From Silene conica (taxonomy: Eukaryota > Streptophyta > Magnoliopsida > Caryophyllales > Caryophyllaceae), in contig CM055312.2 in NCBI GenBank assembly GCA_029255685.2, forward strand, positions 52,858,202 through 52,922,201: 64,000 bases of DNA, read 5' to 3'. The notes under the pieces were generated by a model, which saw nothing but the letters and a program-made list of their open reading frames with translations, was not told the origin of the DNA and made no database searches. A program made the position numbers and the translations under genes. Below are positions 47,201-59,947 of this stretch, piece after piece (within the stretch, counting starts at the first letter, position 1; every line of letters begins with the position of its first letter).

Positions 47201-48884
47201 TATGCAGATTGTCTATCACGAAGGCAAGGCAAATGTGGTAGCTGACGCTTTAAGTAGGAAGTCAATTCATGCTTTGGATTGTGCCAGATCGAGAGGAAGG
47301 TTGTATGGTGAACTAAGGGAGATGGGAATATTCATGATCCGGAAAGGGGACACTCTTGGTGATCTGACTGTGGAGCCTGAGTTGTATGGGGAGATTCGGG
47401 AGTTACAGGAGAGCGATGAGAGGATCCAGAAGTGGCATTCGATGGTGGAAAATGGGAATGGTGATGGGGCATCCAAGTTCAGTATTCATACCGACGGTAG
47501 TTTGAGGTTCAGTGGGCGATGGTGTGTACCGAATGTTGAGGAGCTAAAGAAGAAGATCCTGACTGAAGCTCATGCTACTCCTTATTCTGTTCACCCAGGG
47601 GGTGATAAGCTGTATAAGGACCTTAAGAAGACGTTTTGGTGGCCGAATATGAAGAAGGAGGTCGCAGAGTTTGTCTCGAGGTGTTTGACGTGTCAGCGAG
47701 TGAAAGGGGAGCATAAGAGACCTCAAGGGAAAGTTCAACCGTTGGATGTACAAGAGTGGAAGTGGGAGAATATTTCGATGGACTTTATCGTGGGGTTGCC
47801 TCGGACCCAGAGGGGCAACAACATGATTTGGGTGATCGTGGATCGTTTGACTAAGTCAGCTCACTTTATTCCCATGAAAGATACCTGGAGTAAAGCCGAG
47901 TTGGCTAAGTCCTATGTTCAGAATGTAGTTAAACTCCATGGCGTACCCAAGGACATCGTTTCAGATCGGGACTCGAGGTTTATATCCAGATTTTGGCAGG
48001 AGTTGCAGGCTGCTTTGGGGACCCAATTGAAGATGAGTACAACTTTTCATCCAGCTACTGATGGTCAGACTGAGCGGACGATTCAGACTCTTGAGGATAT
48101 GTTGAGAGCTTGTGTACTTGATTTCGGAGGATCTTGGGAGGATCGACTGGGATTGATCGAGTTTTCCTATAATAACAGTTATCATGCGAGCATAGGCATG
48201 GCCCCATTCGAGGCTTTATACGGAAGGAAGTGTCGGAGCCCTGTGTGTTGGGATGATCGAGCTGACGTTGTGACTTTGGGGCCGGATATGATTCAGGAGA
48301 TGGTAGAGCAGGTTCAGATTATACGACAGAGGATGAGGGCTGCTCAGGATCGACAGAAGAGCTATGCGGATTTGAAAAGGAGTGATATTTCGTTTGAGGT
48401 AGGAGAGAAAGTTCTACTGAAGGTCTCTCCGATGAAGGGTGTGATGAGGTTTGGCAAGCGTGGTAAACTGAGTCAGAAATTTATTGGACCATTTGAGATC
48501 TTGGACAGAGTTGGAGAGGTGGCATATCGATTAGCTTTGCCTCCAACCCTATCCAAGGTCCATAATGTGTTTCATGTGTCCCAATTGAGGAAATACGTGA
48601 GTGACCCATCACATGTGCTTCGGCATGAGGTGATTGAGGTCGATGAGCAGTTGGCCTACATTGAGACTCCGAGGGAAATTCTGGACAGGAAGGTACGAAA
48701 GACTCGCAATGGCGAGACGTCCTTGGTGAAGGTCCTTTGGACCAACCATAATCAGGAGGAGGCTACGTGGGAGCCTGAGGCAGCCATGAGGGAGCGTTAC
48801 CCACATTTGTTTGATCGAGGTAAGTTACGCGGACGTAACTTTTCTTTAAGGGGGGTGGAATGTAACATTCTGTGTTTTAAGTAA
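44217..48884 (+). CDS. gypsy-2 gag-pol polyprotein, intact with a stop-loss tail
   Basis: One open frame of about 1555 residues from MPPRRDN (44217); the frame is open upstream to 44055, but that is leader. Same domain order as gypsy-1: gag; zinc knuckle [14 protein letters not shown] (about 45050-45095); protease [10 protein letters not shown] (about 45483-45512); RT with FIDD (about 46484-46495); RNase H ([10 protein letters not shown], about 46920); zinc-binding and catalytic core of integrase (about 47590-48200); chromodomain-like end (about 48660-48815). Where gypsy-1 has TGA after HLFD, this copy has CGA, adding about 22 residues that read into the 3' untranslated DNA. There is no internal stop or frameshift. 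Ala-to-Thr in the RNase H motif does not touch the catalytic Asp. Confidence 0.95.
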   Translation: MPPRRDNLANITQEELDLLRAEIETLKAKRMDSAKMSTIIARHQPTHFTGEGEPHLLGAWCREFGNLFELVDCPEELMVDQAAHYLRGMAGDWWTANKGELREAAIEGGSAFVPWDAFKGVLNEAFLPEFQKSKLREEFDSFQMTEDMTVEAYYRKFIQLVHYVGDMGFDDAMLAMKFERGLSIAIKKRLIAAPPTTIRDIYLRAGAAERLSVMIKKDKQSKAEKRKAETVAEGSGSKKQSNNKFSGYFGSSASGGGRNQSGGNHMSGVSGSGSAGIVCFGCGKRGHKQAVCRSSGGNQSGGYRTPTSGYQGPRTQSYGSSGYRTPMTNYGGGAKSGGSSNYQRNYNNSNQNRSYQNQYNGSGNNNKTGTTGNQQAGTSTASQSGVKSSGKLFAMGKQAAQEDAHVVTGTFLVNSKPTFVLFDSGATHSFVSRDHVKALGLERFDWIADPVTIPSGESIVCNRVYGSVPIKIGEAIFFCDLIEFPLGGFEVILGMDWLGKYRAFIDCYQKKISLKGPKGVRVSYKGYRIKPKIKFISVNTLKSSLRKGESLILCQMWDCEAETPKTSEIPVVREFEGVFRDDVPGLPPRREVEFSIDLKPGAGPISKSPYRMGPKEMEELKKQLDELAEKGFIRPSVSPWGAPVLFVKKKDGSLRLCVDYRELNNVTIKNRYPLPRIDDLFDQLSGAGVFSKIDLRSGYHQLRIKDEDIPKTAFRTRYGHYEFVVMPFGLTNAPAVFMDLMNRVFSPYLDKFVVVFIDDILVYSKNAEEHEDHLRKVLQTLEEHKLNAKLSKCEFWLEKVAFLGHVISKEGVSVDPSKIEAVTKWQSPKNVSEIRNFLGLAGYYRRFVKDFSKIAKPLTSLMRKENRYIWDESCEKAFLTLKERLTTAPILALPVGSDNFEVYTDTSKHGLGCVLMQNGRVIAYASRQLKTYEENYPTHDLELGAVVFALKLWRHYLYGATFKVFSDHKSLKYIYTQKELNMRQRRWIELIGDYDMQIVYHEGKANVVADALSRKSIHALDCARSRGRLYGELREMGIFMIRKGDTLGDLTVEPELYGEIRELQESDERIQKWHSMVENGNGDGASKFSIHTDGSLRFSGRWCVPNVEELKKKILTEAHATPYSVHPGGDKLYKDLKKTFWWPNMKKEVAEFVSRCLTCQRVKGEHKRPQGKVQPLDVQEWKWENISMDFIVGLPRTQRGNNMIWVIVDRLTKSAHFIPMKDTWSKAELAKSYVQNVVKLHGVPKDIVSDRDSRFISRFWQELQAALGTQLKMSTTFHPATDGQTERTIQTLEDMLRACVLDFGGSWEDRLGLIEFSYNNSYHASIGMAPFEALYGRKCRSPVCWDDRADVVTLGPDMIQEMVEQVQIIRQRMRAAQDRQKSYADLKRSDISFEVGEKVLLKVSPMKGVMRFGKRGKLSQKFIGPFEILDRVGEVAYRLALPPTLSKVHNVFHVSQLRKYVSDPSHVLRHEVIEVDEQLAYIETPREILDRKVRKTRNGETSLVKVLWTNHNQEEATWEPEAAMRERYPHLFDRGKLRGRNFSLRGVECNILCFK

Positions 48885-48972
48885 GCTTTTGAGTTATTTT
48901 GTGATAGTAGTTTGTTTGAGTTGTTTGTTTTGTCGTTTGGGTGTTGTCGAACTTCGGGACGAAGTTCTTTTT

Positions 48973-48985
48973 AAGGGGGAAAGAC
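48973..48985 (+). other. Polypurine tract of gypsy-2
   Basis: AAGGGGGAAAGAC directly before the 3' LTR. Confidence 0.8.
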
Positions 48986-51344
48986 TGTAATACCTCGAAT
49001 TTTAGATACGATTTTATCTTGATCATTTATAGTGATTTCACGATGGAGCGATTAGCTTACCCAATACTAGTTCGCTAGTGCTCGTTTCATGGGGTGTTTT
49101 GAGTCGTTGGTGGGGTTTGAAAGGGGGATCTATCCACCCTAAGTTAATATTTGTAGAAGGTTGTTTGTGTGGCTCGAACCTTGGACCTAGTACAGCTCGG
49201 CCATGGGCCTCGAAATCTGTGTAAACAGCCCACGCCCATGTTGTTAAAACAGCAAACCCTCACTTTATTCATGTCAGCCGCCTTATAAGAAGGATTTCGA
49301 GTCAACTTTCTGACCTATCTACACACTCTAACCTACCCCATCTTGCTCAGCCGACATCACCCTTCAAGAAGGTCAAATCCCCACGGTGGTTCACCTCCGT
49401 TTAGACCCTTCGAATTAGATCAGAAAACAGGTATGCGCAGCCTGTGTTAATTTGTTGTTTGTTTTTGTTAAGGGTCTCTTGTTTTGTCACTGTTTTCGAG
49501 AGGGGTTTGAGTGTCGGGTTTGGGTTTGTTTTTGTGTTGTTATTTTTCTAGTGTCTGGAGGTTGGTCAGGAGGCTGATCTGGGTGGTTGTAGGAGTCACC
49601 GGCGGTGTCGACAGGGGTGTTTATCACCCCTGGTTACAGTGGTTTCAGCATGGTTGTCGGGTCTATGGGTTTGTGTTGTCTTCCTTGTCTCTGTGTGATA
49701 AAAGAAGGAGTCGTGGGTGATGATTCGTGTCAAAGGGGAGTCAGGGGTAGTCTGGGTGTTGTCGTGGTGTTAAGGGTAGGGTTGTATGGTGGTCAAGGGG
49801 GTTGTTTTCACGGTGGTTTTAGAAGGAATCAGGGGAACGGCTGCTGGTTTTAAGTTGTTGCTTTGGGTAGACTGGTTTGGGGGTGGTACCACCGATGACT
49901 AGGGGGAGGTCGGTGCGGTGGTACCACCACTGTCTGTTGGTTGTAGGACAGGGGTTCTAATGGTGGTGTTTGCCGGTGGCCTGGCAGATTGTGGCGGTGG
50001 TGGTGACAGTCTGTTTTGGGTTGCCGCGGGTTAAGAGTGAGGAAGCAGGGGTGTTAGAGCCCCTGGTCCACCTCGCCGGAGAGAGTCGACCACCCTGGTG
50101 GTGGTCTGGGGTGTAGTGGCCATGGTGGGGGATGGTCGCTGGTGGTTGCCGGCGGTGTGTGGGGGTTGTGCGTGGTGTTGGTGGTGGGCTAACACCATGG
50201 GGTGCGTTGGGTAGTGAGTCGTGAATTGGGTCGTGTAGGGTGTAGTTTTGGTGTTAGTTTTATTAGTAAACTTTTATTAATATCTTACTCATTAGTATTA
50301 TTATTATTATTCATAATATATTTATTATTTATAGTATTGATATCTTTTATTTATAGTAAAGATTTTATTAAGAGATATGTTTTGGGAGCTTTTATGGGAG
50401 GTTTTAAGTGGGTATTAATGTATAGTTTGAATTTCAAAACCAAGTATCTATTTTTGGAAGCTGCTATTTTTAGAAGTTACTATATTTAGAAAGTACTATT
50501 TTGAGAAACCTCGGTTGTTGGGAAGTTTTCTAAATATAGGAAGTTTCTATAAATAGAATGTGAACACGTATTACGAGATATAGGGTGTTTATTAATTATA
50601 TAATATTTGTTTAGGTAGCGGGTTTCGCGTGGAACATTTCTGAACAAGCCTTGGGGTTTATCTGCGTACCTACTATTTCAGGTAGGGGAAGATACTGGTT
50701 TACGATAATGTGTGATCTGCTCTTTATTGGTGTTATACATGTTTACAATACAATATCATGTGATTATTATGTTGAGTTGTTATCTTACTCTGTGCTATCA
50801 TAAGATGTGATTATATATATATTGGGCTTTGAGTTATGGAGTTGGATCGGTGCGGAGTATTTATGGCGTTGGATCGGTGCGGAGTATATTTATGGTGTTG
50901 GATCGGTGCGGAGTATTTATGGCGTTGGATCGGTGCGGAGTATATATATATGGTGTTGGATCGGCGCGGAGTTTATTATATTGTTGTTTTACTTATTCTT
51001 TTACCTACTCAACCTCGTGGTTGACCCTGTGTATTCGTGATCACCTGTGATGAACCAATTGTGGGGAGCAGAATGACAGGTGCTGAGCCTAAGGGGGAAG
51101 CTATGGGAGGAAGAGCTTGGATCAAGACTAGAGTAGATGTCTAGATCACTTAGTCAGTTTTATGAGTTGTACTTTATTTTGCTAAGACTTTTGGACACGG
51201 ATGTAAAATATGTTTGAGTTAACTTTATATTTAAAGTACTGTTTATCTTCCTTTGTATCTACTGCCTCGGGAAACCGAGATGGTAACACTCTTATTTATC
51301 TGAGGAGTCCTAGTTCAGGTCCTTAAATAAATGGGGGTGTTACA
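48986..51344 (+). repeat. gypsy-2 3' LTR
   Basis: 2359 bp, same as the 5' LTR but for two bases. It ends TGTTACA before the ACTGT duplication. Confidence 0.96.
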
Positions 51345-53665
51345 ACTGTTTCCTCCAATGGTTGCTCGGTAGTTGGTTCTTGAACCTCCGATAACTCGAA
51401 GGTTCTATAACTCGACTTGTTCTCGAGAAATTCTTTCTCTAAGAACGTCGCACTAGCCGCAACAAAAACACGTTGTTCGGTAGGCGAGTAGAAGTAATGA
51501 CCAAATGTTCCCTTTGGATAGCCTATAAAGTATGTCTTGACCGATCGCGGGCCGAGCTTATCCTCGTTTCTCCACTTGACATAAGCCTCGCAGCCCCAAA
51601 CCCGAATAAAGGACAAGTTAGGGACCGTTCCCTTCCATAATTCGTATGGAGTCTTGTCAACAGCTTTAGACGGACTTCGGTTAAGTATTAGAGCGGCTGA
51701 CAAAAGAGCATAGCCCCATAATGAATCAGGCACAACGGTGTGACTCATCATGGATCGAACCATATCGAGTAGAGTTCGATTTCTCCGTTCGGACACACCA
51801 TTTAATTGTGGTGTTCCAGGTGGAGTTAACTGTAGCACGATCCCACAGTCTTTAAGGTGTTGATCAAACTCATGTGAAAGATACTCACCACCACGATCTG
51901 AACGTAGTGCTTTAATCTTTCTACCCAGCTGGTTCTGTACCCGATTCTGGAATTCTTTGAACTTGTCAAAGGATTCACTTTTATGCTTCATTAAATAGAC
52001 ATAGCCATATCTACTTAAATCGTCCGTGAAAGTGATGAAATACCTATAGCCTTCTCGTGCGTTGATCAACATAGGGCCACATACGTCCGTATGTATGAGT
52101 CCTAATAGGTCGGCAGCGCGCATTCCAACACCTTTGAAGGAAATACGAGTCATCTTACCTATGAGACATGATTCAAACGTGCCATATGATTCGAAATCAA
52201 AGGGCGATATAGCTCCATTCTGTATGAGCTGTTTTACGCGTTTCTCATTTATGTGTCCCATACGACAATGCCATAGGTAAGTTTGATCTTTGTCACCTAC
52301 CTTTAATCTTTTATTATTCACATGTAATATCTCGGTAGTTTGATCTAAAACATAAATTCCATTCATGGAAACTGCCTTGCCATAAATCATATTGTGTAAG
52401 GAGAAAATACAGCTATTATTCTCTATTACAAATGAAAAGCCGAGTTTGTCAAGTGCAGAAACTGAAATAATGTTTTTGGATAAACTAGGAACATAATAAC
52501 AGTTATATAAAAATAACTCAAATCCACTTGGAAGCTGGATCACGTATGTTCCCTTCGAGACTGCAGCAACGCGTGCTCCATTCCCGACTCGCAGGTCCAC
52601 CTCACCCTTGATTAGGGGTTCTTGGTTTCGGAGGCCCTGCACATGATTACATAGATGAGAACCACAACCAGTATCAAGTACCCAAGTTCCGCAACTTGCA
52701 TGGTTAATCTCAATCATGTGAATAAAAGAAGAACAAGACATACCAACAGGAGTAACACGGCCTGCCTTAATGTCCTCGCGATACACGGGGCATGAGCGCC
52801 TCCAATGCCCAGTCTTGTGGCAATGGTGACATTCCATGCTTGTATCCTTGCTCTTTATCTTGCCTTGTGAGTTGCTCGACTCACCTGGCCCACTCTTAGC
52901 AAATCCTGGTTTCTTGAACCTGGGCTTACCTACTGCTAGGTCGCCCTGAGCTTTAGCCTTCCCTTTACCCTTTCCCTTACTGGAGATCATGAGAACGTCC
53001 TGCTTCATGCTCCCACTTAACTTTAGATCCTTCTCAGTCTGTACGAGAAGGGAGTGGAGCTCATGAGGAGTCTTCTTCATGTCGTTCATGTAATAGTTGG
53101 CCCTAAAGAGGGCGAACCCATCATGAAGCGAATGAAGCAAACGATCAACGATTATGTTCTCACTGATCTTGCAGTTTAGGGCCTCCAGTTTCTCGATATT
53201 CTCAATCATGTTGAGAATATGTGGGCTAACAGCTTGGCCCTTCTGGAGTTTCGCCTCAAAGAAGCGACAGGTATGCTCATAAGAAACGATTCTCTGAGCC
53301 TTGGAGAATTCGTTAGAGAGCGTGGTGAAAATCTTGTTTGCACCATGGGATATGAAGCGTCTTTGCAAATTTGATTCCATTGCATAGATGAGTACGTTCT
53401 TTATCGCACCCGCTTCCATGACGAAGTCGCTATGAGCGTGAACATCGTTGGCTCTAGCTCCAGTTCCTGGGTGTGCCGGAATTGGCTCAGTTAAATACTT
53501 AAGCTTTCCGTCAGCAATGGCAGCATTCCGTAGTGCTGCCTCCCAGTCAGAAAAGTTTGACCCATCATTCCTCAGTCTAGTTGACTGATTCATGGAGTCC
53601 ATGAAGGCCTTTAGCCAGGATTCACGTGCTAGCTTGGCACTTGGCATTGGGTCTTCACCAGCCAT
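51345..53665 (-). pseudogene. copia-B gag-protease-integrase, open but split from its RT
   Basis: Opens MAGEDPMPSAKLARESW at 53663-53665 and stays open for over 770 residues to the gypsy-2 breakpoint. Gag about 1-260, zinc knuckle CHHCHKTGHWRRSC, protease LDTGCGSH with catalytic Asp present, GAG-pre-integrase LWHCRMGHINEKRVK, integrase HTDVCGPM, RSDRGGEY and NGVSERRNRTL with all three acidic residues. Unlike copia-1 it has no frameshift here. The frame runs a few codons into the gypsy-2 LTR (TPPFI) before a stop. RT and RNase H lie 10 kb away at 39658-41293 and are defective, so the whole is a pseudogene. Confidence 0.9.
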
Positions 53666-54971
53666 TTTAGTTATACATCAGTTTTAATGAACGTGTTCTA
53701 CACTGAAAAGAAGATAAAACAAAACCATATAAGCAACTTATTGTTGTGATTTAAGTCTATATTAAATGGAATTTAAACTTGTAGACTCATGCATTTATAT
53801 AATTGATCTCCCTCAAGAATTATATAAACGATCCCAAGACTCAATTTCCGTATATTGATAAGCCCACAGTTTGGCTAATTCCAATCGTTGGAACTCTTGG
53901 TCGATAGATTTCCGTATATCCTATCTATTAGTCCATCTCAGTCACTAGATATTATCGAGTGACCATGATGTTGAGATAAAATAAATCATCTGTTCCCACT
54001 TACCCGACGTAGAAGGGGTCATATTATGCCTACCGACGAAGAAGGGATTCATGGGAGGCTGATTTATAAAGACTAATCTCAATTTTTGGTTATACGAGGA
54101 AGACCCCATCAACCTTTATTTAACCATATTTAAGTGAACTAAAAACTAGCATATGCGTGAATGAATTAAATAAAGTGATGGCTTTGCAATTGACATGTGA
54201 CATCTGTATTGTCACAGAAAACTAACGCGTAACCTCTACATGAGTCAGTTTTCAGGCATGATATAGGTGGTTTGGTTTTTAGGCGGAATATGATGCAAGC
54301 TATTATCGATGAAAGCGTAAAGATAAATGCAATAAACGTAAATAAAAGTCCTAGTGTGGCATATCCTACCAAAATAAACACAAAACAACTTGGAATCCAC
54401 CGTTGGACCCTAGAAGCTTGTCTTGATGTTCCATCTTGGTCCTTGCAGCGGGAGTGAGCATCCGGTCTCCGTCTTGTCTTTGGTCTTCACAAAATTACTA
54501 ATTTAAATTACAAAAGTAATCCTAGATACATTCTAATTTAAATACAAAAGTAATTACATGGCAAAAACCCAAAACGGAGATTCAAGATCTCAAAATTACA
54601 AGCAAGATCGTGTCCCATCATTACGGTGACACAATCTTCTAAGGCCACACTAAGTTACAACCGTTTGCAATAATTAAATACGTTATTGAAAGCATTCAAG
54701 GCATTCACAAGACGATAAATAAAATGCATCAACTAAAGAAAATTTATACATGACATAATACTGTTATTATGATTAATAAATTTATACCAAACCACCTTTT
54801 AAGATTAAAATTAAGTGACTATACCGTTTTAATCACCAATTTTAATAAACATATAATCCATTATTTTAAACTGTTTTAAAACAATATGTATCAAACGAGG
54901 GTGAACCGTTTCACTAAACAATAAAAATAAGAAACAAGTTATTTTCGAAAACAAACTGCCCGAAACGAGAG

Positions 54972-55284
54972 CACTCGATCGAGCAACAGGGGCACTCGAT
55001 CGAGTGTCAGGGTCACTCGATCGAGTGCAGCAGGGCTCGATCGAGTGGCTCGTAAAAACTGCAAATCGCTGCACTTTTAAATTAAAACGAGTTTATAACT
55101 TGGATTTAAAACGTGTAAATCATAAATAAACAACAACAAAGGATTCACATATTGCTAAAAATATCGATTAATTAACAATATGCAAATTATAATCGAAAAC
55201 AAGATCGATATCTCACTAAAAACTCACGCACGGGGCCTGGTACGAGGGCACTCGATCGAGTGCAACAGGGACTCGATCGAGTGC
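54972..55284. repeat. Palindrome array CACTCGATCGAGTG in copia-B leader
   Basis: Copies start at 54972 (last bases altered), 54993, 55014 and 55035 (first bases altered), exactly 21 bp apart, and again at 55249 and 55270, also 21 bp apart. The core ACTCGATCGAGT is a perfect palindrome. Flanks match the copia-1 leader, where the same places hold GGTCGACCGACC. Confidence 0.95.
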
Positions 55285-55358
55285 CTAGGCAGAATGTACG
55301 GTTTTCAAAAAATTTTAAAACTTATGAAAGACACAATTGTAAAATTTTCATGGCCTAA

Positions 55359-55371
55359 GGCTCTGATACCA
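55359..55371 (-). other. Primer binding site of copia-B
   Basis: The minus strand reads TGGTATCAGAGCC two bases inside the 5' LTR. Confidence 0.9.
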
Positions 55372-55373
55372 CT

Positions 55374-56203
55374 TGTGGGGAATATAACGCGTATTCGCCC
55401 TTTAATTGCAGGATTATAATGAAAATTACAGTCGTGAATATCGTCATAAGATTAAAAAGGATAAGAAAAGAAGTACAACCTCTAGTCCTCGCGCAAAAGG
55501 CCTAAGAACAGGAATTAACACAAATTCCCTCCTATAACTTGCACCCAAGACTTAGAATGGGACGAGGCCGCGTGTGCTAGAAATCCTCTCCAAGTGCCTT
55601 GCAATATTGGGAGAGCTAATGAGTTTTAGATGTGAGATCTGAGGTTTTGGGAGAAGAATGCTCTCAAAAACCTAATTTTTACCTTGAGATTATTTGACAG
55701 TGCAACAAGAGTAATCTACATAAGGAGAAGGACTCTCCTTATGTAGCCTCTAGGTTTCGGCCGAATTGGACATAGGGTAGGAGTGGGCTTTCCACTCTTA
55801 CCTTATTCCAATGCATGATTCGACCCAATTGCTTAAATATAATTCGCGGGTTTATCATTATAAATCGTAACATGTTATCAGATATTAATACAGTCGATAT
55901 ATTAATAACGGTCTGATAAAATACGATATTGTATAATTGCCCAAATTAATATAACTGTTTATATTAATACGCGAATACAATATTTAATTAAATATAACCG
56001 TTTATATTTAATTTACGAATTAATCTTGTAATCCGTATTAGCTAAAATTATTTAATCCGTATTAAATAATAATCTCAACATCTTATTGACTAATTTATTA
56101 GTTAATACCTCTGACTAACTGTTTAGTCGTATCCGGCAAAATGTGACTGTATTTTCATACCTTCACATCTCTCAAACGTGTCCTATAGGTGTGACGTATA
56201 GGG
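55374..56203 (-). repeat. copia-B 5' LTR, cut by copia-C
   Basis: 830 bp from TGTGGGG to GTGACGTATAGGG, where copia-C starts. The remaining 170 bp should lie beyond the window. Hairpin arms at 55718-55728 and 55734-55744. Confidence 0.93.
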
Positions 56204-57491
56204 TGTTGGGAAATGTGTCCTCAACAATAGTGCGATCACGTAATTAAATCTCGTAACAAGAATGCGCAAGGGATGATACGATTTATTAGTCAACTGACCA
56301 ACATTAATCGGTAATGATTGGCTAGCTAGAGTTTGACATTACTGTCGTATGACGGTGGTGGTCAGTTGATCCCTTTAGGTCACACCTTTAGGACAATTCC
56401 CTTAAATGATAAAATGATCAAATGTATATTGATACGATTTGATCATATTCCTTAAACTCGAATGTCGAGAAATTAGAGGTTAGATCTTAATGTAAGATTT
56501 ATGTTTAAAATTGAAACGTGTCAATTGTTAAACATTAAACGATATTTTATTATATCGTTATTAGAATGAATTGGGATGAAATTAATACAAAAGTTGTAAA
56601 TCGTATTGACGATAAATGATCATTTTACACTAGTAATTTTGAATTACTTATTAATTAAACAAATATGATTTATTTAATTATGTATAATATTTATGGGATA
56701 AATATTTACATGTTTCAAATGTACTAAAGTATTTTATATATTAATGACATGTAAGATGTCACACTTTATACAATTATACATTTGACAAATTGTAAAATGA
56801 AGTCCATATTATGGACTATTTGGCACGGTTATAAGAAGGAGGTGGCATGGGTGTTTAGTGTATTAAACACTCCATAATCATGTGTTAGACACATGCATTG
56901 AGATTACTAACCTAGTAACCACCCTAGTGTCTTGAGAACACAACATGTTCCCTCTTTGACACTCCCTAAGCCGGCTACCCCCTTCCCAAGTGAGCATGCT
57001 TAAGTTAGTTTATATGATAATTAAGAAGCATGCTCATCATATATATATTAGGATATATCATATTCATTCTTCTTCCTCTCCTCTTCTTAACCCTAGCCGA
57101 AATTGTGCCCAAACAAGAAGAGATTATCAACCTCTAATACTTATTATAAGATAATAAAATTTATACTAAGAGTAGTATTCAAATATATTTCTAATAAGAG
57201 TGATTAGAAATAGTTTAAGGAAGAAAACCGATTCCAAGTCTAGCATACAAAGTTTCGGTTCTTTTGGGGTTGTCTTGGTGCATCCGGAGGAGGTATTCTA
57301 TATTGGGTACTCGGAGGATCATCCTTGCAATATACTTGGACCGTGTGTAAGGACTCGGTCTACTCTTTATTTCCGCTTAAGCATGCATAAGATCTAATAT
57401 AAACGAGTTTATAATTTTGTTAATTAAAAGTTAATTAAAAGGTTTGTTAGTATGACTAAATTAGTTTATGAGCAACTACTTAAACCTAACA
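56204..57491 (+). repeat. copia-C 5' LTR
   Basis: 1288 bp, TGTTGGGAAATGTGTCC...CCTAACA. Short open frames inside (for example 57200-57397) are not supported as genes. Confidence 0.93.
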
Positions 57492-57493
57492 AT

Positions 57494-57505
57494 TGGTATC
57501 AGAGC
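57494..57505 (+). other. Primer binding site of copia-C
   Basis: TGGTATCAGAGC two bases after the LTR end. Confidence 0.9.
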
Positions 57506-59947
57506 AAAATGGTTGTTTGCATGCTTTCCGTTTCGTTTTTACGGAGTTATTATGATAACAAAAATAAAACTTGAATTTTCGTATGATATAAGATATGGAC
57601 GAAATATTTTTAGCATGATACCTACTGTTTTCTAATATGATTTAGAATATTTGGAATAATTTTTGCATGAATATTGATCATTGGTATTTTTATTTCGGTT
57701 TTTAATACGTTTTAATGGTTAAAAATGATTAATTTTGGGAAAAATAGTTAAAATTAGCTTCTGGCCGAGATTTTTCAGTATGATATCACATGTATTTTCT
57801 ATAATATGAATATGAATTTTCGTAAATTATAGACCTTTAAATCGTGTGATATGAATTTTAATGGTTAAAATGCAAAAAGATGAATAAAAATGGGTTAAAA
57901 TAGTTATATTATGAATTTGACTATAAAAATTTATGAGGATGTCACATGCAATATTTAAATTTATGTTGAATTTTCCAGAAATTTATCTCAAATATTGCAA
58001 TATTATAGATTTTTAATGTAAAAATCGGGTAATTAGTGACATAATTTCGACTTTAATAGTTTAAGTTGGAATTTGGCCATAAAAATTTAACACGATGTCA
58101 TATATATTATTTCCAGCATGTATAAAATTTTCGAGAATTTTATCTTATTTTATGCTTGAGAAATAATTTTAAATGTTAAAATCGTATGATATATGACGTA
58201 AATCGTTAAAATTTGCAAATGTTGTTAAAAATGGCCGAAAATATAACCCATTTTAGTCATATGTGATATGTTCATCATGAAAATATTCTTGGGTGCCTAA
58301 AGTTTCAGATTTGATTTGTATTAATTTAATTTTGTTTTGTTAAAAGTAGCAATTAAAATTAAATTAAAAGGAGGCATGCTTTAAAATTTCGGCTATGGGG
58401 CAATGTGCCATTTAATTTTCTGTCCATCTTGTGTTCTTAAAAAGGTTTTGGAAGGTATAAAAATTATTATTAGTATTTAATTTGCATTTATGAAGTTAAT
58501 TATTGAATTTTCCGACTTAAATTGCTCGTTTTACGTGTTATTTTCGAAATAATAATAAAACCGTATAAAATACTAATAATTTAACTTTCTGAAAATTTTA
58601 AGAACATTCTGGATTTTCAAAATTTGAATTTTGAATTTTCGAAATTTTAATGTCTCTTTTGAATTTTATATTGTTTTTCCCGAAAAACCGAGTAATACCG
58701 ATCAATATTAAAATATATTAAGTTAATTCATGTTCAAAGTTTGAGTAAGACTAAATTTTGAATCCTATGCGAGTTAGGATGATTAACTTAAGGATGAAAA
58801 CCGTTTCATTTAATGCATAGTGTTGTTAAACGTTAAAACACGCAATTCCATAAAAACCGAGGTTTACGATAACTATTTAAATAAGTGTTTTAAATAGGAC
58901 GATTTGGCTTAGGATTTGCATGTTAATTCATATTTATTTAAGCATTGCATATTTATATTATGAATGTCATGATTTATTTTTACGTAATTTTGGGAATTAT
59001 GTAATTTACTTAGTATGGCCTTAGTTTTTAAATCGGTATTTCCCGTAATGTAAGGGGTTACCGATTGGGTTGTAATTTTGTGATCTCGTATCACCCAATT
59101 GTAATTTATTTCTATTTTATAATGTATAAAGTAGACTAGAAAAGTTGTAATATTTGTAAAATCCGGAGTTCCTTGAAGACGGTGCCATTCGGAAAGGAGT
59201 TCCGATCAAGACGGTGTTTACCTCGAAGTGCGTGCCGCGTGAAGTTCAAGGGACCAAAGGAGTTGGTTTCCGAATTTGTACTTTGTTATTTCTTTTCTAG
59301 GAAAGGCCATACTAGGGTTTATTTATGCTTTTATTTTTGCTTTTTATATGTTTGCATGCATAGCCAAATCGTCATACATCGTATCATGCATGTTTCGACT
59401 TAGTCGACCTAGTCTTTTATTTTATCGATAATTCACCGACTTAGTTCACTTAAACGGAGATAGATAATAATTTGACTAGATCTCTTACATATTAATATTG
59501 AGACTTAGCCTTACCAAAAAGTACGGACCCATGAATCCCTTCTTCACAAAAACGTAGGCTCGGCTACACCGGGGTACTAAAATTGTCACGTTGGGTAAGT
59601 GGGGTAATAAGATTACACCTTGAAATTTGGTTGATCTCAACGAAAGTATTCGTAACCGTAGTTGCAATAAGTTCGGGCTAAAGATAATTTTAAGAAAATT
59701 GTCGACCGAGAGTTCTAAGAGTAGAACCGATTAAAGAGTTAATCCACCAAATTATACCAATACGGGTTGAATCGGCTACACCGTGCCCGGATTAGTATGG
59801 GTTTGGGTCTCGGGATTGTTTACTTAATTGGGTAAGAGATCATTAAGTAAATATATATAACTAAACTTAAAGTTTTAGTTTAAATTATGAATTTAAAATG
59901 ATGTTGTTTTCCTTTTATTATTGTAGTTTAATTTTTCAACATCGACT
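57506..59947 (+). other. copia-C 5' leader, AT-rich, possible intron ends
   Basis: There is no gene. Two good 3' splice-site candidates: TTTCTTTTCTAG near 59300, followed by GAAAGGCCATACTAGGG (a block shared with the copia-1/B leaders), and TTATTATTGTAG ending at 59926, 22 nt before the gag ATG. The remainder is low-complexity AT-rich DNA. Confidence 0.55.

Larger units (their letters stand above)
41294..51344 (+). mobile_element. gypsy-2, nearly intact Tekay-type Ty3/gypsy chromovirus
   Basis: 10051 bp with LTRs 41294-43652 and 48986-51344, flanked by the 5-bp duplication ACTGT (41289-41293 and 51345-51349). It interrupts copia-B at a site that is continuous in copia-1 (about 3270-3280). 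The LTRs are 2359 bp each with two differences found by eye (41458/49150 and 43558/51250). The internal region is nearly the same as gypsy-1 at DNA level, but the first parts of the LTRs are unrelated. Confidence 0.96.
53666..55373 (-). other. copia-B 5' leader, possibly with an intron
   Basis: Homologous to the copia-1 leader along its length. Pyrimidine tract and CTTTTCAG at 53703-53710, just before gag. The minus strand contains GCCACACTAGGACTTTTATT near 54340-54360, shared with copia-1. It carries the CACTCGATCGAGTG array. No gene. Confidence 0.6.
37797..56203 (-). mobile_element. Ty1/copia element copia-B (Tork/Angela-like), split by gypsy-2
   Basis: 3' LTR 37797-38796, long 3' untranslated region, pol remains 39658-41293, gypsy-2 insertion 41294-51344, rest of pol and gag to 53665, leader, primer site 55359-55371, and 5' LTR 55374-56203 truncated by copia-C. 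Sister of copia-1. The two LTRs differ at about six positions over the shared 830 bp by eye. It inserted into the SIRE element. Confidence 0.93.

Noticed and set aside
57200..57397. 65-codon frame in the copia-C 5' LTR
   Set aside because: Short, no family resemblance, entirely inside an LTR.
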